Shown here one piece after another: positions 8,879 to 17,198 of a stretch of 64,000 bases of DNA; position 1 is the first letter of the stretch, and each line of letters starts with the position of its first letter. The notes beneath the pieces are model-generated. The model had not been told where the DNA came from and searched no databases. It saw only the letters and a list, made by a program, of their open reading frames with translations. Source of the DNA: Croceibacterium ferulae (GTDB taxonomy: Bacteria > Pseudomonadota > Alphaproteobacteria > Sphingomonadales > Sphingomonadaceae); NCBI RefSeq assembly GCF_003660445.1, contig NZ_QZVQ01000008.1:211864-275863 (forward strand), in the 5' to 3' direction. The position numbers and the translations under genes were made by a program.

Positions 8879-9883
8879 ATGAGCTGTGCCTCCGGCCCTC
8901 TTGTGGATGCGTTCGACCGCCGCATCACCTATCTGCGCCTGTCGGTGACGGACCGGTGCGACCTGCGCTGCACCTATTGCATGCCCGAACGCATGCAGTT
9001 CCTGCCCCGCAAGGAGGTGCTGAGCCTGGAGGAACTGCACCGGCTGGCGCTTGCCATGATCGACCGCGGCATCCGCAAGATTCGTCTGACCGGGGGCGAG
9101 CCGCTGGTCCGGCGCGACGTGATCGAGCTGGTGCAGGCGCTGGGCCGCCGGCTGGGAGACGGGCTGGACGAGCTGACGCTCACCACCAACGGCACGCAGC
9201 TCGCCACCCATGCGGAGGCGCTGTTCGCGGCCGGCATCCGGCGGGTCAACGTCTCGCTCGACACGCTGGACCCGGGCCTGTTCTTCGAACTGACCCGGCG
9301 GGACCAGCTGGCGCAGGTGCTGGAAGGCATCCGCGCGGCTGCCGCTGCGGGCCTGGCGGTCAAGCTGAACATCGTGGCGCTGAAGGGGCTGAACCAGCAC
9401 GAGATTCCCGACCTGGTCGCCTGGGCGCACGGGCACGGGCACGAGGTGACGCTGATCGAGGTCATGCCGCTGGGCGAGGTCGAGGGCGAGCGGGTGGACC
9501 ATTACCTGCCGCTGACCGCCGTGCGCGACGATCTGGAGGCACGCTGGACGCTGGTGGACAGCGCGCACCGGTCCGGCGGGCCGGCGCGCTATGTCGATGT
9601 GCTGGAAACCGGCGGGCGGCTGGGCTTCATCACGCCGCTGACCAACAATTTCTGCGCCACCTGCAACCGCATCCGGGTGACGGCGACCGGGCAGCTGTTC
9701 GCTTGCCTTGGCGGGGCGGAGCAGGTCGACCTGCGCGCGGCCTTGCGATCGGACACGCCGGATGCGCTGCTGGCAGAGGCGCTGGACACCGCCATGGCCA
9801 TCAAGCCGGAGCGGCACCATTTCACCCATGTGCGCGGCGCCGCGCCGGCGCAGCCGCGGCACATGTCGCTGACCGGCGGGTGA
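8879..9883 (+). CDS. moaA: GTP 3',8-cyclase (radical SAM molybdopterin enzyme)
   Basis: The first enzyme of molybdenum cofactor synthesis converts GTP to 3',8-cyclo-7,8-dihydro-GTP. The 334-residue protein has the radical SAM cluster at Cys27, Cys31 and Cys34 (RCDLRCTYC) and the GGEP motif in IRLTGGEPLVRRD. The second 4Fe-4S cluster is supplied by Cys259, Cys262 and Cys276 (NFCATCNR and LFACLGG). The essential C-terminal double glycine is present (HMSLTGG). It is coupled to moaD by TGATG in a folB-SDR-moaA-moaD-moaE run. Confidence 0.96.
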   Translation: MSCASGPLVDAFDRRITYLRLSVTDRCDLRCTYCMPERMQFLPRKEVLSLEELHRLALAMIDRGIRKIRLTGGEPLVRRDVIELVQALGRRLGDGLDELTLTTNGTQLATHAEALFAAGIRRVNVSLDTLDPGLFFELTRRDQLAQVLEGIRAAAAAGLAVKLNIVALKGLNQHEIPDLVAWAHGHGHEVTLIEVMPLGEVEGERVDHYLPLTAVRDDLEARWTLVDSAHRSGGPARYVDVLETGGRLGFITPLTNNFCATCNRIRVTATGQLFACLGGAEQVDLRAALRSDTPDALLAEALDTAMAIKPERHHFTHVRGAAPAQPRHMSLTGG

Positions 9884-10122
9884 TGGTCACGCTCGTTTTC
9901 CTCGGCCGTCTTGCCGGGCAGGCTGGCGGAGCGACTCGCCAGCTGCCCGCGCCGCTGGACTGGGCGGGCCTGCTGGGCGCGCTCGACACCGTATTGGCGG
10001 CGCAGATCGCCAGCGACCGGGTGCGGCTGGCGCTGAACGGCGCGCTGCTGGCAGACAAGACGCAGCTGCAGGCGGGCGATGGGGACGAGGTCGCCCTGCT
10101 GCCGCCGGTCAGCGGCGGCTGA
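9883..10122 (+). CDS. moaD: molybdopterin synthase sulfur carrier subunit
   Basis: The 79-residue beta-grasp protein begins MVTLVFLGRLAGQAGG and ends with DGDEVALLPPVSGG. The C-terminal Gly-Gly is the residue pair that is adenylated and converted to a thiocarboxylate. MoaD donates sulfur to precursor Z within the MoaD-MoaE heterotetramer. The start overlaps the moaA stop, and moaE begins 2 bp after its stop, as expected for subunits of one enzyme. Confidence 0.93.
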   Translation: MVTLVFLGRLAGQAGGATRQLPAPLDWAGLLGALDTVLAAQIASDRVRLALNGALLADKTQLQAGDGDEVALLPPVSGG

Positions 10123-10123
10123 G

Positions 10124-10582
10124 ATGGGCGCCGACATCCGCCTGCTGGACGCGCCCTTTGCGCCCGGCGCGGCGGTGGATGCCTTTGCCGCCGCCCATCC
10201 GCAGGCCGGCGGGATCACCAGCTTCACCGGGCAGGTCCGGCTGGACAGCGATGTGCTGGCGCTGGAACTGAGCCATTATGCCCCGCTGACTTTGCCGGGG
10301 ATGACGGCGCTGGGCGAACAGGTTCTGGCCCGCTGGCCGCTCGCCGGCCTGCTGATCTGGCACCGCACCGGCCTAATGCGGCCGGGCGAGCCGATCGTGC
10401 TGGTCGCGGCCGCTGCGCGCCATCGGCGCGATGCGTTTCAGGCGGCGGATTACGCGATAGACCATCTGAAATCCGATGCCTGGTTCTGGAAGCGGGAGCA
10501 GCGCGCCGATGGCTGGCACTGGATCGAGCCGCGCGAGCAGGATCATGCCGATCTGGCCCGCTGGCGCGAATCGCCCGCTTGA
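10124..10582 (+). CDS. moaE: molybdopterin synthase catalytic subunit
   Basis: The 152-residue large subunit of molybdopterin synthase inserts two sulfurs into cyclic pyranopterin monophosphate using MoaD thiocarboxylate. Diagnostic segments are GGITSFTGQVR, LELSHY, LLIWHRTGLMRPGEPIVLVAAAARHRRDAF (given here as the family's HR.G....GE..V.V...S.HR pattern) and the catalytic lysine region DHLKSDAWFWKRE. It closes the operon. An MPT-dependent molybdoenzyme is not present in the window. Confidence 0.95.
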   Translation: MGADIRLLDAPFAPGAAVDAFAAAHPQAGGITSFTGQVRLDSDVLALELSHYAPLTLPGMTALGEQVLARWPLAGLLIWHRTGLMRPGEPIVLVAAAARHRRDAFQAADYAIDHLKSDAWFWKREQRADGWHWIEPREQDHADLARWRESPA

Positions 10583-10629
10583 TGGGCGGCCCGGCCTGAC
10601 CTAGATCGCCGGGGCGGCGACCACGTTCC

Positions 10630-10666
10630 CGCCCCACGGTGGGTGATCAAGACCGGGACGGCCCGG
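10630..10666 (+). promoter_or_regulatory. guanidine-II (mini-ykkC) riboswitch candidate
   Basis: Two short hairpins with ACGG loops lie directly before sugE. The first pairs 10630-10634 with 10641-10645 and presents ACGG at 10636-10639 beside a C-U mismatch. The second is a perfect 5-bp stem, CCGGG (10653-10657) with CCCGG (10662-10666), around ACGG (10658-10661). A 9-nt linker separates them. The ribosome-binding site AAGGAG at 10675-10680 follows at once. Paired ACGR-loop hairpins before a sugE/gdx gene are the hallmark of this RNA, which senses free guanidine and would control translation. Confidence 0.75.
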
Positions 10667-10686
10667 CAGCTTTGAAGGAGGCTGCA

Positions 10687-11007
10687 ATGGCGTGGATCGC
10701 CCTGGTTGTCGCGGGTCTGTTCGAGGTCGTCTGGGCCTCCGCCATGAAGGAGTCGCAAGGCTTCACCCGGCTGTTGCCCAGCATCGTCACGGCGGTCGCC
10801 ATGCTCGTCAGCTTCGGCTTGCTCGCATGGTCGATGCGCGTGCTGCCGCTGGGGACGGCCTACACGATCTGGACCGGGATCGGCGCGATCGGCGCCTTCG
10901 TGGTGGGCGTGACCTTCCTGGGGGAGACGCTGTCCGCCATGCGGGTGGCAGCCGCCCTGCTGATCGTGAGCGGGCTGGTGCTGATGAAGCTGTCCAGCCC
11001 CGCCTGA
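10687..11007 (+). CDS. sugE: SMR-family guanidinium exporter (SugE/Gdx)
   Basis: The 106-residue four-span small multidrug resistance protein begins MAWIALVVAGLFEVVWASAMK, with the membrane glutamate (Glu13) essential for SMR transport. It also has GTAYTIWTGIGAIGAFVVG and GETLSAMR. The pattern FEVVWAxxMK and the Gly-x-Ala-Tyr-Thr-Ile-Trp segment fit the Gdx branch, which exports guanidinium in exchange for protons. Position directly behind the riboswitch candidate strengthens that substrate. A textbook AAGGAG site lies 6 nt before the ATG. Confidence 0.92.
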   Translation: MAWIALVVAGLFEVVWASAMKESQGFTRLLPSIVTAVAMLVSFGLLAWSMRVLPLGTAYTIWTGIGAIGAFVVGVTFLGETLSAMRVAAALLIVSGLVLMKLSSPA

Positions 11008-11034
11008 CCCGCACCCGGGCAGGCCGCGCGTGCC

Positions 11035-11526
11035 TTAGTTCCCCAGCCCGGCCAGCACGGCGTCCTCCTGCTGTGCCAGCGCCTCCACCTCGGCGTGCAC
11101 GGCGGCGATGCGGTCCAGGTCCTCGCCGGCGCTGGACGCTTCCACATACAACCGGTCCATGCTGGCGAGCGGGACCAGCGTGCGGCTGTGCGCCGCCCCC
11201 AGGCTGGACCGGGCGACCTGCGCGCGGGCCCAGGCCTCGCTGCCCACCGCGGCATTGCGGCCGGCGGTCACCAGGCGAGTCGCCTGCGCCGTCTGTTCGG
11301 TGAAGGCGCCGTGCGCCGCGCGGGCCTCTGCCGCCAGCGCATCCAGGCTGGCGAGGGCGGCGGCGGGCGGCGGGGGCGGGATGTGGCGCGGCGGCGGGGT
11401 CCAGGCACCGCTGGCGCGTTCGGCCGGGCGAATCGCCAGGCTGGGATAGCCTTCCGCCGCCGGCGCACAGGCCGGCAGGAAAAGCGGCAGCAGCAGCAGG
11501 GCCGCGATGGGGGTGTTGCGTCGCAT
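11035..11526 (-). CDS. small lipoprotein of unknown function
   Basis: The 163-residue product has a lipoprotein signal: MRRNTPIAALLLLPLFLPAC, with the lipobox Cys after LFLPA. A proline-rich stretch (WTPPPRHIPPPPPAAA) is followed by a long alanine-rich helical region ending LAQQEDAVLAGLGN. I do not recognise the family. The ATG at 11526 was chosen because it starts the signal peptide; a longer frame upstream has no such feature. It converges with sugE, and rplU lies on the other side on the opposite strand. Confidence 0.7.
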   Translation of the reverse strand: MRRNTPIAALLLLPLFLPACAPAAEGYPSLAIRPAERASGAWTPPPRHIPPPPPAAALASLDALAAEARAAHGAFTEQTAQATRLVTAGRNAAVGSEAWARAQVARSSLGAAHSRTLVPLASMDRLYVEASSAGEDLDRIAAVHAEVEALAQQEDAVLAGLGN

Positions 11527-11602
11527 CGCCTTCCGCCTTAGCGGGGGTGGCGGCCAAGGGCCAGATCGTCGGGTTGGAGGGTGTGCAAAGCGGGCGCGGC
11601 CA

Positions 11603-11631
11603 TTGACAGCCCGGCCGCTGTCCCTTATCGG
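11603..11631 (+). promoter_or_regulatory. sigma-70-type promoter for rplU-rpmA
   Basis: A perfect -35 box TTGACA occupies 11603-11608. A -10-like TTATCG or TATCGG follows at 11625-11631 after 16-17 bp. It lies about 85 bp before the rplU ATG and no other gene intervenes. TATCGG-type -10 boxes are frequent in GC-rich alphaproteobacteria, but the -10 match is imperfect. Confidence 0.5.
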
Positions 11632-11714
11632 CCCTGCACTTTCCGGCGCCCGTTTCGGGTGCCCTGTCGGCGTTCCGCAGTGGGGCGTCATCGCAAGAAC
11701 GGATACGAGACACC

Positions 11715-12017
11715 ATGTTCGCAGTAGTGCGCACCGGCGGTAAGCAGTACCGCGTCGCCGCAGGAGACAAGATCGCGGTCGAGAAGCTGGCCGGCGAGGC
11801 TGGCGAGACGATCACGCTGGGCGACATCCTGCTCGCCGGCGAAGACGATGGCCTGGCCGATGTGGCCGGCGTGACCGTCAGCGCCGAAATCATCGCCCAG
11901 GCGAAGAGCGAGAAGGTGATCGTGTTCAAGAAGCGCCGCCGGCACAACTACCGCCGCAAGAACGGTCATCGCCAGCAGCTGACGCTGCTGCGCATCGTTT
12001 CGGTCGGCAAGGCTTAA
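11715..12017 (+). CDS. rplU: 50S ribosomal protein L21
   Basis: The 100-residue protein begins [18 protein letters not shown] and contains the L21 signature [20 protein letters not shown] in its C-terminal half. L21 binds 23S rRNA in the large subunit. It is followed after 28 bp by rpmA, the usual L21-L27 operon. A TTGACA promoter lies upstream and a strong terminator lies after rpmA. Confidence 0.98.
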   Translation: MFAVVRTGGKQYRVAAGDKIAVEKLAGEAGETITLGDILLAGEDDGLADVAGVTVSAEIIAQAKSEKVIVFKKRRRHNYRRKNGHRQQLTLLRIVSVGKA

Positions 12018-12045
12018 GCCCGGCTGGGCTTCGAGGAGTTAGACA

Positions 12046-12315
12046 ATGGCACATAAGAAAGCAGGCGGCTCGTCGCGCAACGGTCGCGACTCGGAAGGCC
12101 GGCGCCTTGGCGTGAAGAAGTTCGGCGGCCAGGTCGTGGTCGGCGGCAACATTCTCGTGCGTCAGCGCGGCACCAAGTTCTATCCCGGCACCAATGTCGG
12201 CATCGGCAAGGATCACACCCTGTTCTCGCTGGGCGAAGGCCGCGTGCGCTTTCACACCGGCAAGCTGGGCCGTTCCTACGTGTCGGTCGACATGATGGCC
12301 GAGGCCGCAGAATAA
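12046..12315 (+). CDS. rpmA: 50S ribosomal protein L27
   Basis: The 89-residue protein starts [20 protein letters not shown] and carries [15 protein letters not shown], both diagnostic for L27, whose N-terminus reaches the peptidyl transferase centre. A GAGGAG-like ribosome-binding site lies upstream. The operon ends in the hairpin at 12387-12418. Downstream genes in many relatives include obgE, but here a GNAT acetyltransferase follows. Confidence 0.98.
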   Translation: MAHKKAGGSSRNGRDSEGRRLGVKKFGGQVVVGGNILVRQRGTKFYPGTNVGIGKDHTLFSLGEGRVRFHTGKLGRSYVSVDMMAEAAE

Positions 12316-12386
12316 CATCAGGATAGTTCGCTGACGGGGCTGTCCAGACGGGATGGCCCAGCCGGCGCGACGATACCGGTTTATCG

Positions 12387-12418
12387 AGGGAGATGGGGCC
12401 ACCCCGTCTCCCTTTTTT
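12387..12418 (+). terminator. rho-independent terminator of rplU-rpmA
   Basis: A long stem pairs GGGAGA-T-GGGG (12388-12398) with CCCC-G-TCTCCC (12402-12412), including one T-G wobble, around the loop CCA. Six T residues at 12413-12418 follow. This is the clearest intrinsic terminator in the window. Confidence 0.9.
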
Positions 12419-12529
12419 GCATTCTCCCTCTCCACCGGCTGGCCCTGGCATCGTTTTGCAACAGGTCTGCCATCACTTCGCCACAAGCGCCTGCGAGAAG
12501 GTTGCGTGGTGGGATATGGAGACACGAGA

Positions 12530-13120
12530 ATGTTCATCCGCACCGAACGCCTGTTCTTGCGGCCCGCCTGGGCAGAGGATGCACCCGCGCTGACCCGGGC
12601 CATCGCGCATGCGCCGGTGGCGCGGATGCTGGCGCGCGTGCCATGGCCTTACGAGGAAAGCGATGCGCTCGCCTGGATCGGCGCTCCGCGCGATCCGCTC
12701 CTTCCCGGTCTGCTGGTCACGATCCCGGATGAAGGCGGCACGGTGATCGGCGGCTGCGGCCTGCACGCGGGTGCCGAGGGTGCCCCGGCGGAGGTCGGCT
12801 ACTGGATCACGCCCGCCGCGCAGGGACATGGCTATGCGCGGGAGGCGCTGTCGGGCCTGCTCGCCATCGCCCGCATGGCCGGCCACCGGCACCTGCGCGG
12901 GCGGCACATGGCCGACAATCCCGCTTCGGGCCGCGTGCTGGTGGCCGCCGGTTTTCGCCCGACCGAGGCCGTCGGCACCTGCGCCAGCCTGGCGCGCGGC
13001 GGGGCGGCACCGGCGGTGGAGTACGAGACGGATCTGGCCGATGGCGACCCGGCCCAAGCCGGGCGATCGGCCTGGGTCCGGTCGGACGCCTATGTGGCCG
13101 GCATCAACGCCGCGGCGTGA
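12530..13120 (+). CDS. GNAT acetyltransferase, RimJ/RimL type
   Basis: The 196-residue protein starts MFIRTERLFLRPAWAEDAPAL, typical of RimJ/RimL-like N-acetyltransferases. The acetyl-CoA loop lies in EVGYWITPAAQGHGYAREAL (Gln-x-x-Gly-x-Gly/Ala form). HRHLRGRHMADNPASGRVLVAAGF gives the conserved NxxSxxVLxxxGF end. The acceptor could be a ribosomal protein N-terminus or a small amine. The last 31 bp overlap the 3' end of the convergent hydrolase gene. Confidence 0.85.
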   Translation: MFIRTERLFLRPAWAEDAPALTRAIAHAPVARMLARVPWPYEESDALAWIGAPRDPLLPGLLVTIPDEGGTVIGGCGLHAGAEGAPAEVGYWITPAAQGHGYAREALSGLLAIARMAGHRHLRGRHMADNPASGRVLVAAGFRPTEAVGTCASLARGGAAPAVEYETDLADGDPAQAGRSAWVRSDAYVAGINAAA

Positions 13121-14001
13121 TCGTGCCCGGTCCGGGGCGCATCGTAGCCCCGGATCAGCGCCGAATCGTCCCGGTCCCACGGATGGAAGCCCGGCAGGAA
13201 GAAGGCGGCCCAGGCGGGCAGCAGGCGGCGCAGCATGCCCGGCCGACCCAGCAGGTACCAGGCCAGCCGCGCCTTGGCCCGCATGCCGGTGATCCCGTCC
13301 TGCGCCAGAAGGTCCAGCGCGTCGCGATTGGCGCTGCGCATGAAGTTGCGCGTGACGCGCAGCATCAGCGCGCTGCGCAGGCTCCAGCGCTTCCACCGGC
13401 TCATGCTGCGGGTCGCGTGGTTCCAGGTGTCGTAAGCCACCGCCTTGTGCTCGATCTCCTCGACCGAGTGCCAGCGCCACAGTTCCGCCTGTTCGTTGTC
13501 CCCGCTGATGTAGCGGTCGGGCTGCGCCAGGAACTCGTGCGCGAACAGGGCGGTGAAGTGCTCCAGCGCGACGGTGACGCCCAGCCATACGATCGGCGGC
13601 GCCGCGCGCACCTCGTCCATCTGCACATCGAGCCGCGCCTGCACGCCCGACAGGTCGTAGCCGGCATCCTCGACCGCACGGTTGAAGGCGAGGTGCTCCC
13701 GCGTGTGATTGACCTCCTGCTTCACGAAGTCGCGGATTTCTTCCGCCAGCTTCGGCGGCACGCCATCGCGGAACGCCTTCACCGCATCGATGAACAGGGT
13801 CTCGCCCTGCGGGAAGGTGATCGACAGGCCGTTCAGCCAGGCGGTGCCGACCGGGTCGCCATCGGCCCACCAGCGGCTGGCTGGCGCATGGCCATCGCGC
13901 GCACGGCCGAAGCGGCGGTTGCGCACCACGATGGGCGGGGTTGCGGAAGCCGGCTGCTTGCCGGCGCGCGGGCTGCCTTCTAGGCCGATGGTCTTGCTCA
14001 T
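13090..14001 (-). CDS. predicted metal-dependent hydrolase (PF10118/COG3687 family)
   Basis: The 303-residue protein fits this poorly characterised family. LSITFPQGETLFIDAVKAF, EIRDFVKQEVNHTREHLAFN, VALEHFTALFAHEFL and WRWHSVEEIEHKAVAYDTW supply Glu and His ligands spaced as in ferritin-like di-metal helices. The true reaction is unknown; members are often linked to steroid or lipid metabolism. It is divergent from a TetR regulator with only 28 bp between start codons, so that regulator very probably controls it. Confidence 0.82.
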   Translation of the reverse strand: MSKTIGLEGSPRAGKQPASATPPIVVRNRRFGRARDGHAPASRWWADGDPVGTAWLNGLSITFPQGETLFIDAVKAFRDGVPPKLAEEIRDFVKQEVNHTREHLAFNRAVEDAGYDLSGVQARLDVQMDEVRAAPPIVWLGVTVALEHFTALFAHEFLAQPDRYISGDNEQAELWRWHSVEEIEHKAVAYDTWNHATRSMSRWKRWSLRSALMLRVTRNFMRSANRDALDLLAQDGITGMRAKARLAWYLLGRPGMLRRLLPAWAAFFLPGFHPWDRDDSALIRGYDAPRTGHDHAAALMPAT

Positions 14002-14021
14002 GACCCGGAAATGGGATTAAC

Positions 14022-14035
14022 TGACACCAATGTCA
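14022..14035. promoter_or_regulatory. palindromic operator candidate overlapping the tetR start codon
   Basis: TGACA (14022-14026) and TGTCA (14031-14035) form a perfect inverted repeat with the spacer CCAA. The right arm covers the TetR start codon at 14030, and on the opposite strand it forms TTGACA. The site lies in the 28-bp gap between divergent genes, as expected for autoregulation by a TetR repressor. Binding is inferred from position. Confidence 0.5.
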
Positions 14036-14599
14036 ATAAGAACACGCCTCTCCTCAGAGCAGAGCCGTGCGCAGGCGCTGCAGGCCGCGCATGATCTGCT
14101 GCTGGCGGACGGGCCCGCCGCGGTCACGCTGAAGGCGGTGGCGGGCCGGATCGGGCGGACCCATGCCAATCTGCTGCACCATTTCGGCAGCGCGGCGGGA
14201 TTGCAGCAGGCGCTGGTGCAGCACCTGACGGCGCAGGTCAGCGCCTCCATCGCGGCATCGGTGCTGGGCGGGGTCGCCACCCCTCGCGCAATTGTCGATC
14301 TGGTGTTCGATGCCTTCGACACCGGCGGCGGTGGCGCTCTGGCGCAATGGATGCTCGCCACCAACCAGCACGGCGCGCTGGACCCCTTCGCCGCCGCGAT
14401 CGGCCAGGTGGTGGATGGATTGTTCGGGCAAGGCGGCACCGCCCCGGCGCGCCTGCACCAGACCGCGCTGGCGCTGGTGCTGCTGGCGCTGGGCGATGCG
14501 CTGCTGGGCCAGCGGCTGGCCGGCGCAATGGCGCTGCCCCCCTCCGCCGCGAGGGCAGAGGCCGAGACGCTGGTCGCGGCGGCGCTGGCTCAGTCCTGA
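14030..14599 (+). CDS. TetR-family transcriptional regulator
   Basis: The 189-residue protein has an N-terminal TetR helix-turn-helix: SRAQALQAAHDLLLADGPAAVTLKAVAGRIGRTHANLLHHFGSAAGLQQAL, given here as residues about 10-60. A hydrophobic ligand-binding half follows. The turn reads VAGRIGRTHANLLHHFGS, the usual form of helices 2-4. It is divergent from the predicted metal-dependent hydrolase. Its 3' end overlaps convergent ygfZ by 10 bp. The ligand is unknown. Confidence 0.88.
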   Translation: MSIRTRLSSEQSRAQALQAAHDLLLADGPAAVTLKAVAGRIGRTHANLLHHFGSAAGLQQALVQHLTAQVSASIAASVLGGVATPRAIVDLVFDAFDTGGGGALAQWMLATNQHGALDPFAAAIGQVVDGLFGQGGTAPARLHQTALALVLLALGDALLGQRLAGAMALPPSAARAEAETLVAAALAQS

Positions 14600-15324
14600 G
14601 CGGCCATCCAGCCGGGTCGCAGATCGTTCGGGATGTCGGCCACCCGCAGGTGATCCACCGCGAAGCCCAGTTCGGGATATTCCGCCCGCCGCCGTGCCGC
14701 ATCGCCGCGATCCAGCGGCACCACCAGCAGCCGGCGATTGACCTTCTGCCGCCAGTTCATGCGCGCGGTGTTCTCCTGCCCGACATAGCAGCCCTTGGTG
14801 AAGCTGACGCCGTTCAGCTCCACGGCGTTCGCCTCCAGCCACAGCGTGTCGCCCAGCTCCGCGCGGCCTTCCGCCACGCCCAGCGACAGCCGGTGGCGCA
14901 GCCATGCGGCATCGGCCGGCGCGGCGGCGGGGTCGGCCGGCGCGATCCACCGGCGACCCAGTGCGGGCAGGCGCGGATCGGGGGTGCCCGCCGCGCCATC
15001 CGCCTGCCAGTACACCGCCAGCCCATCCTCCCGCACGATCGCGATCCGCTTGCGCAGGCGGTACAGCGACAGGCGTCGGACCAGATCGTCCGCGAACGCC
15101 GCCTCGCAATCCAGCAGCAGCGCGCCATCCGCGCTCCCAGGCATCCTGGGCCACACCAGAAAGTCGAACAGCGCCTTGCCCTGTGCGCTCAGCAGCGCGG
15201 CCCAGACGGGCAGCGGCCCGCTGACATCATTGGTCACCAGCCCCTGCAGGAAGGTGGCGGGATCATCCCCGGCCGCCCCCGTCAGGCTGACCACCGCGCG
15301 ATCGAACAAGCATCCCTGATCCAT
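14590..15324 (-). CDS. ygfZ: tRNA-modifying / iron-sulfur cluster protein YgfZ (folate-binding)
   Basis: The 244-residue GcvT-fold protein carries the family signature KGCYVGQENTAR (K-G-C-Y-x-G-Q-E). An N-terminal ATFLQGLVTNDV segment matches the folate-binding fold. YgfZ supports repair or assembly of some Fe-S enzymes such as MiaB in a tetrahydrofolate-dependent manner. It is divergent from the phospholipase D gene, with 76 bp between starts. Confidence 0.92.
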   Translation of the reverse strand: MDQGCLFDRAVVSLTGAAGDDPATFLQGLVTNDVSGPLPVWAALLSAQGKALFDFLVWPRMPGSADGALLLDCEAAFADDLVRRLSLYRLRKRIAIVREDGLAVYWQADGAAGTPDPRLPALGRRWIAPADPAAAPADAAWLRHRLSLGVAEGRAELGDTLWLEANAVELNGVSFTKGCYVGQENTARMNWRQKVNRRLLVVPLDRGDAARRRAEYPELGFAVDHLRVADIPNDLRPGWMAAQD

Positions 15325-15400
15325 GTTGTGCAGATGGCAGGACCGTGACCCTTTTCAAGCAGCGCTTGCGTCCGGCCCCACGGCCCGGCACCACACGGCC

Positions 15401-17026
15401 ATGCGTGTGACACACTGGATCAGGACCCATCCGCTGGCCGCCGGCGCCGCCGCGCTGGCCACGATCTTTGCCGGGCTGGCGCTCGCCAGCCGCCTGCCGC
15501 GCCGCAACCGGGCGGGCAGCGAGCCGATCCCGCAGGACGCGCCGCCCGTGGGGGAAACGCGGCTGGCGAAGGGGGCGCAACGGCAATGCGCCGACCATCC
15601 CGGCCTGTCCGGGCTGCATTTGCTGGAGGACGGGCTGGACGCCTTCGCCGCCCGCCTGCTGCTGATCCGCCAGGCGGAGCGGACGCTGGATCTGCAATAT
15701 TACATCTGGCACGGCGATCGCACCGGCACCCTGCTGCTGGAGGAACTGCACAAGGCGGCGGAGCGCGGCGTGCGCATCCGCCTGCTGCTGGACGACAACG
15801 GCATCGCCGGGCTGGACCGCGCGCTCGGCGCGCTGGACGGGCATCCGCGGATCGAGGTGCGGCTGTTCAACCCGTTCCGCATCCGCTGGCCCAAGGCGAT
15901 CGGCTACCTTACCGACTTCCCCCGCCTGAACCGCCGGATGCACAACAAGAGCCTGACCGCGGATTGCGCCGCCACCATCGTGGGCGGCCGCAATGTGGGG
16001 GACGAATATTACAGCGCCCATGACGGCGCGCTGTTCGCCGACCTGGACGTGCTGGCGATCGGCCCCGTGGTGGACGAGGTGACCGAGGATTTCGAGCGGT
16101 ACTGGACCTGCGCCGCCGCCTTCCCCGCCGCGCAGATCCTGCACCAGATCGGCCGCCCGCAGCGCCGCAAGCTGGAGAAGCGCGCCTCCGTGGTGGAGCG
16201 CGATCCCTCTGCCCGCGCCTATGTCGAGCGGGTGGAGACGTTGCCGCTGGTCGACCAGCTGGGCGATGGCACGCTGCCGCTGCACTGGGCGGAAGTGGAC
16301 ATGATCAGCGACGATCCCGCCAAGGCATGGGGTGGCGCGAAGCGGGAAGGGCTGCTGGCCGGGCAGCTGGCGAAGGCCATCGGCGAGCCGCAGCAGCAGC
16401 TCGGCATCATCTCCGGCTACTTCGTGCCCGGCCAACAGGGCGTGACGGAGATCTGCGAACTGGCGCGGCAGGGCGTGACCGTGTGCATCCTGACCAATGG
16501 CTATTCCGCCAGCGACGTGCCGCTGGTGCATGCCGGCTATGCCCCGTGGCGGCGGCAATTGCTGGAGGCCGGCGTGCATCTGTGGGAGATCGCCCGGCGG
16601 AGCGAGGGCCATCCGTCGCGCAAGGAACGCCGCCGCGGCGTGCGGCTGGGCATCGGCAGCAACCTGGCGGGCAGCGGGACCGGGCGGGCCGCCGCCTATC
16701 GCGGGGGCGCCTCCACCCTGCATGCCAAGACCTTCACGGTGGACCGGGACCGCCTGTTCATCGGCTCCTTCAATTTCGACCAGCGCTCGATCGACCTCAA
16801 TACGGAAATGGGCTTTATGATCCGCTCGCCGGAGCTGGCGGCCAAGGTGGCGGATTCGTTCGAAGGCACCATCCCCGGACATGCCTGGCGGGTGCGCCTC
16901 GCGGCTGATGGCGCGATGGAGTGGGAGCGCGAAGGGGAGGTGTGCGCGGAGGAGCCCGGCATGGGCTGGCGCGCCCACCTGCTGGTCGCCATCGGCCAGC
17001 GCCTGCCGATCGCCTGGTTGTTGTGA
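15401..17026 (+). CDS. phospholipase D-family protein (cardiolipin synthase-like)
   Basis: The 541-residue protein has an N-terminal membrane span (about residues 12-30) and two HKD motifs. The first is HNKSLTAD with His181, Lys183 and Asp188, followed by GGRN. The second is HAKTFTVD followed by IGSFNFDQRS. The layout matches the YmdC/ClsC-like group, which makes cardiolipin or turns over phospholipids at the inner membrane. I chose the ATG at 15401 because it directly precedes the membrane anchor. Confidence 0.9.
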   Translation: MRVTHWIRTHPLAAGAAALATIFAGLALASRLPRRNRAGSEPIPQDAPPVGETRLAKGAQRQCADHPGLSGLHLLEDGLDAFAARLLLIRQAERTLDLQYYIWHGDRTGTLLLEELHKAAERGVRIRLLLDDNGIAGLDRALGALDGHPRIEVRLFNPFRIRWPKAIGYLTDFPRLNRRMHNKSLTADCAATIVGGRNVGDEYYSAHDGALFADLDVLAIGPVVDEVTEDFERYWTCAAAFPAAQILHQIGRPQRRKLEKRASVVERDPSARAYVERVETLPLVDQLGDGTLPLHWAEVDMISDDPAKAWGGAKREGLLAGQLAKAIGEPQQQLGIISGYFVPGQQGVTEICELARQGVTVCILTNGYSASDVPLVHAGYAPWRRQLLEAGVHLWEIARRSEGHPSRKERRRGVRLGIGSNLAGSGTGRAAAYRGGASTLHAKTFTVDRDRLFIGSFNFDQRSIDLNTEMGFMIRSPELAAKVADSFEGTIPGHAWRVRLAADGAMEWEREGEVCAEEPGMGWRAHLLVAIGQRLPIAWLL

Positions 17027-17198
17027 CGCAAGCGTCCGCCCACGGCCGCAGCCCTCTTCCCTTCAGGAAGTGGGGACGTCGAGCCGGCAGCGGATGCAAT
17101 GTCCGCTTTCCTGTGGTGTCGCCCCAAAAGCCGTCAGGCAGCCAACGCCCCCATCTCAGTCATTGCGATCAGCGAGATTCCCAGCCAAACACAGCCAC

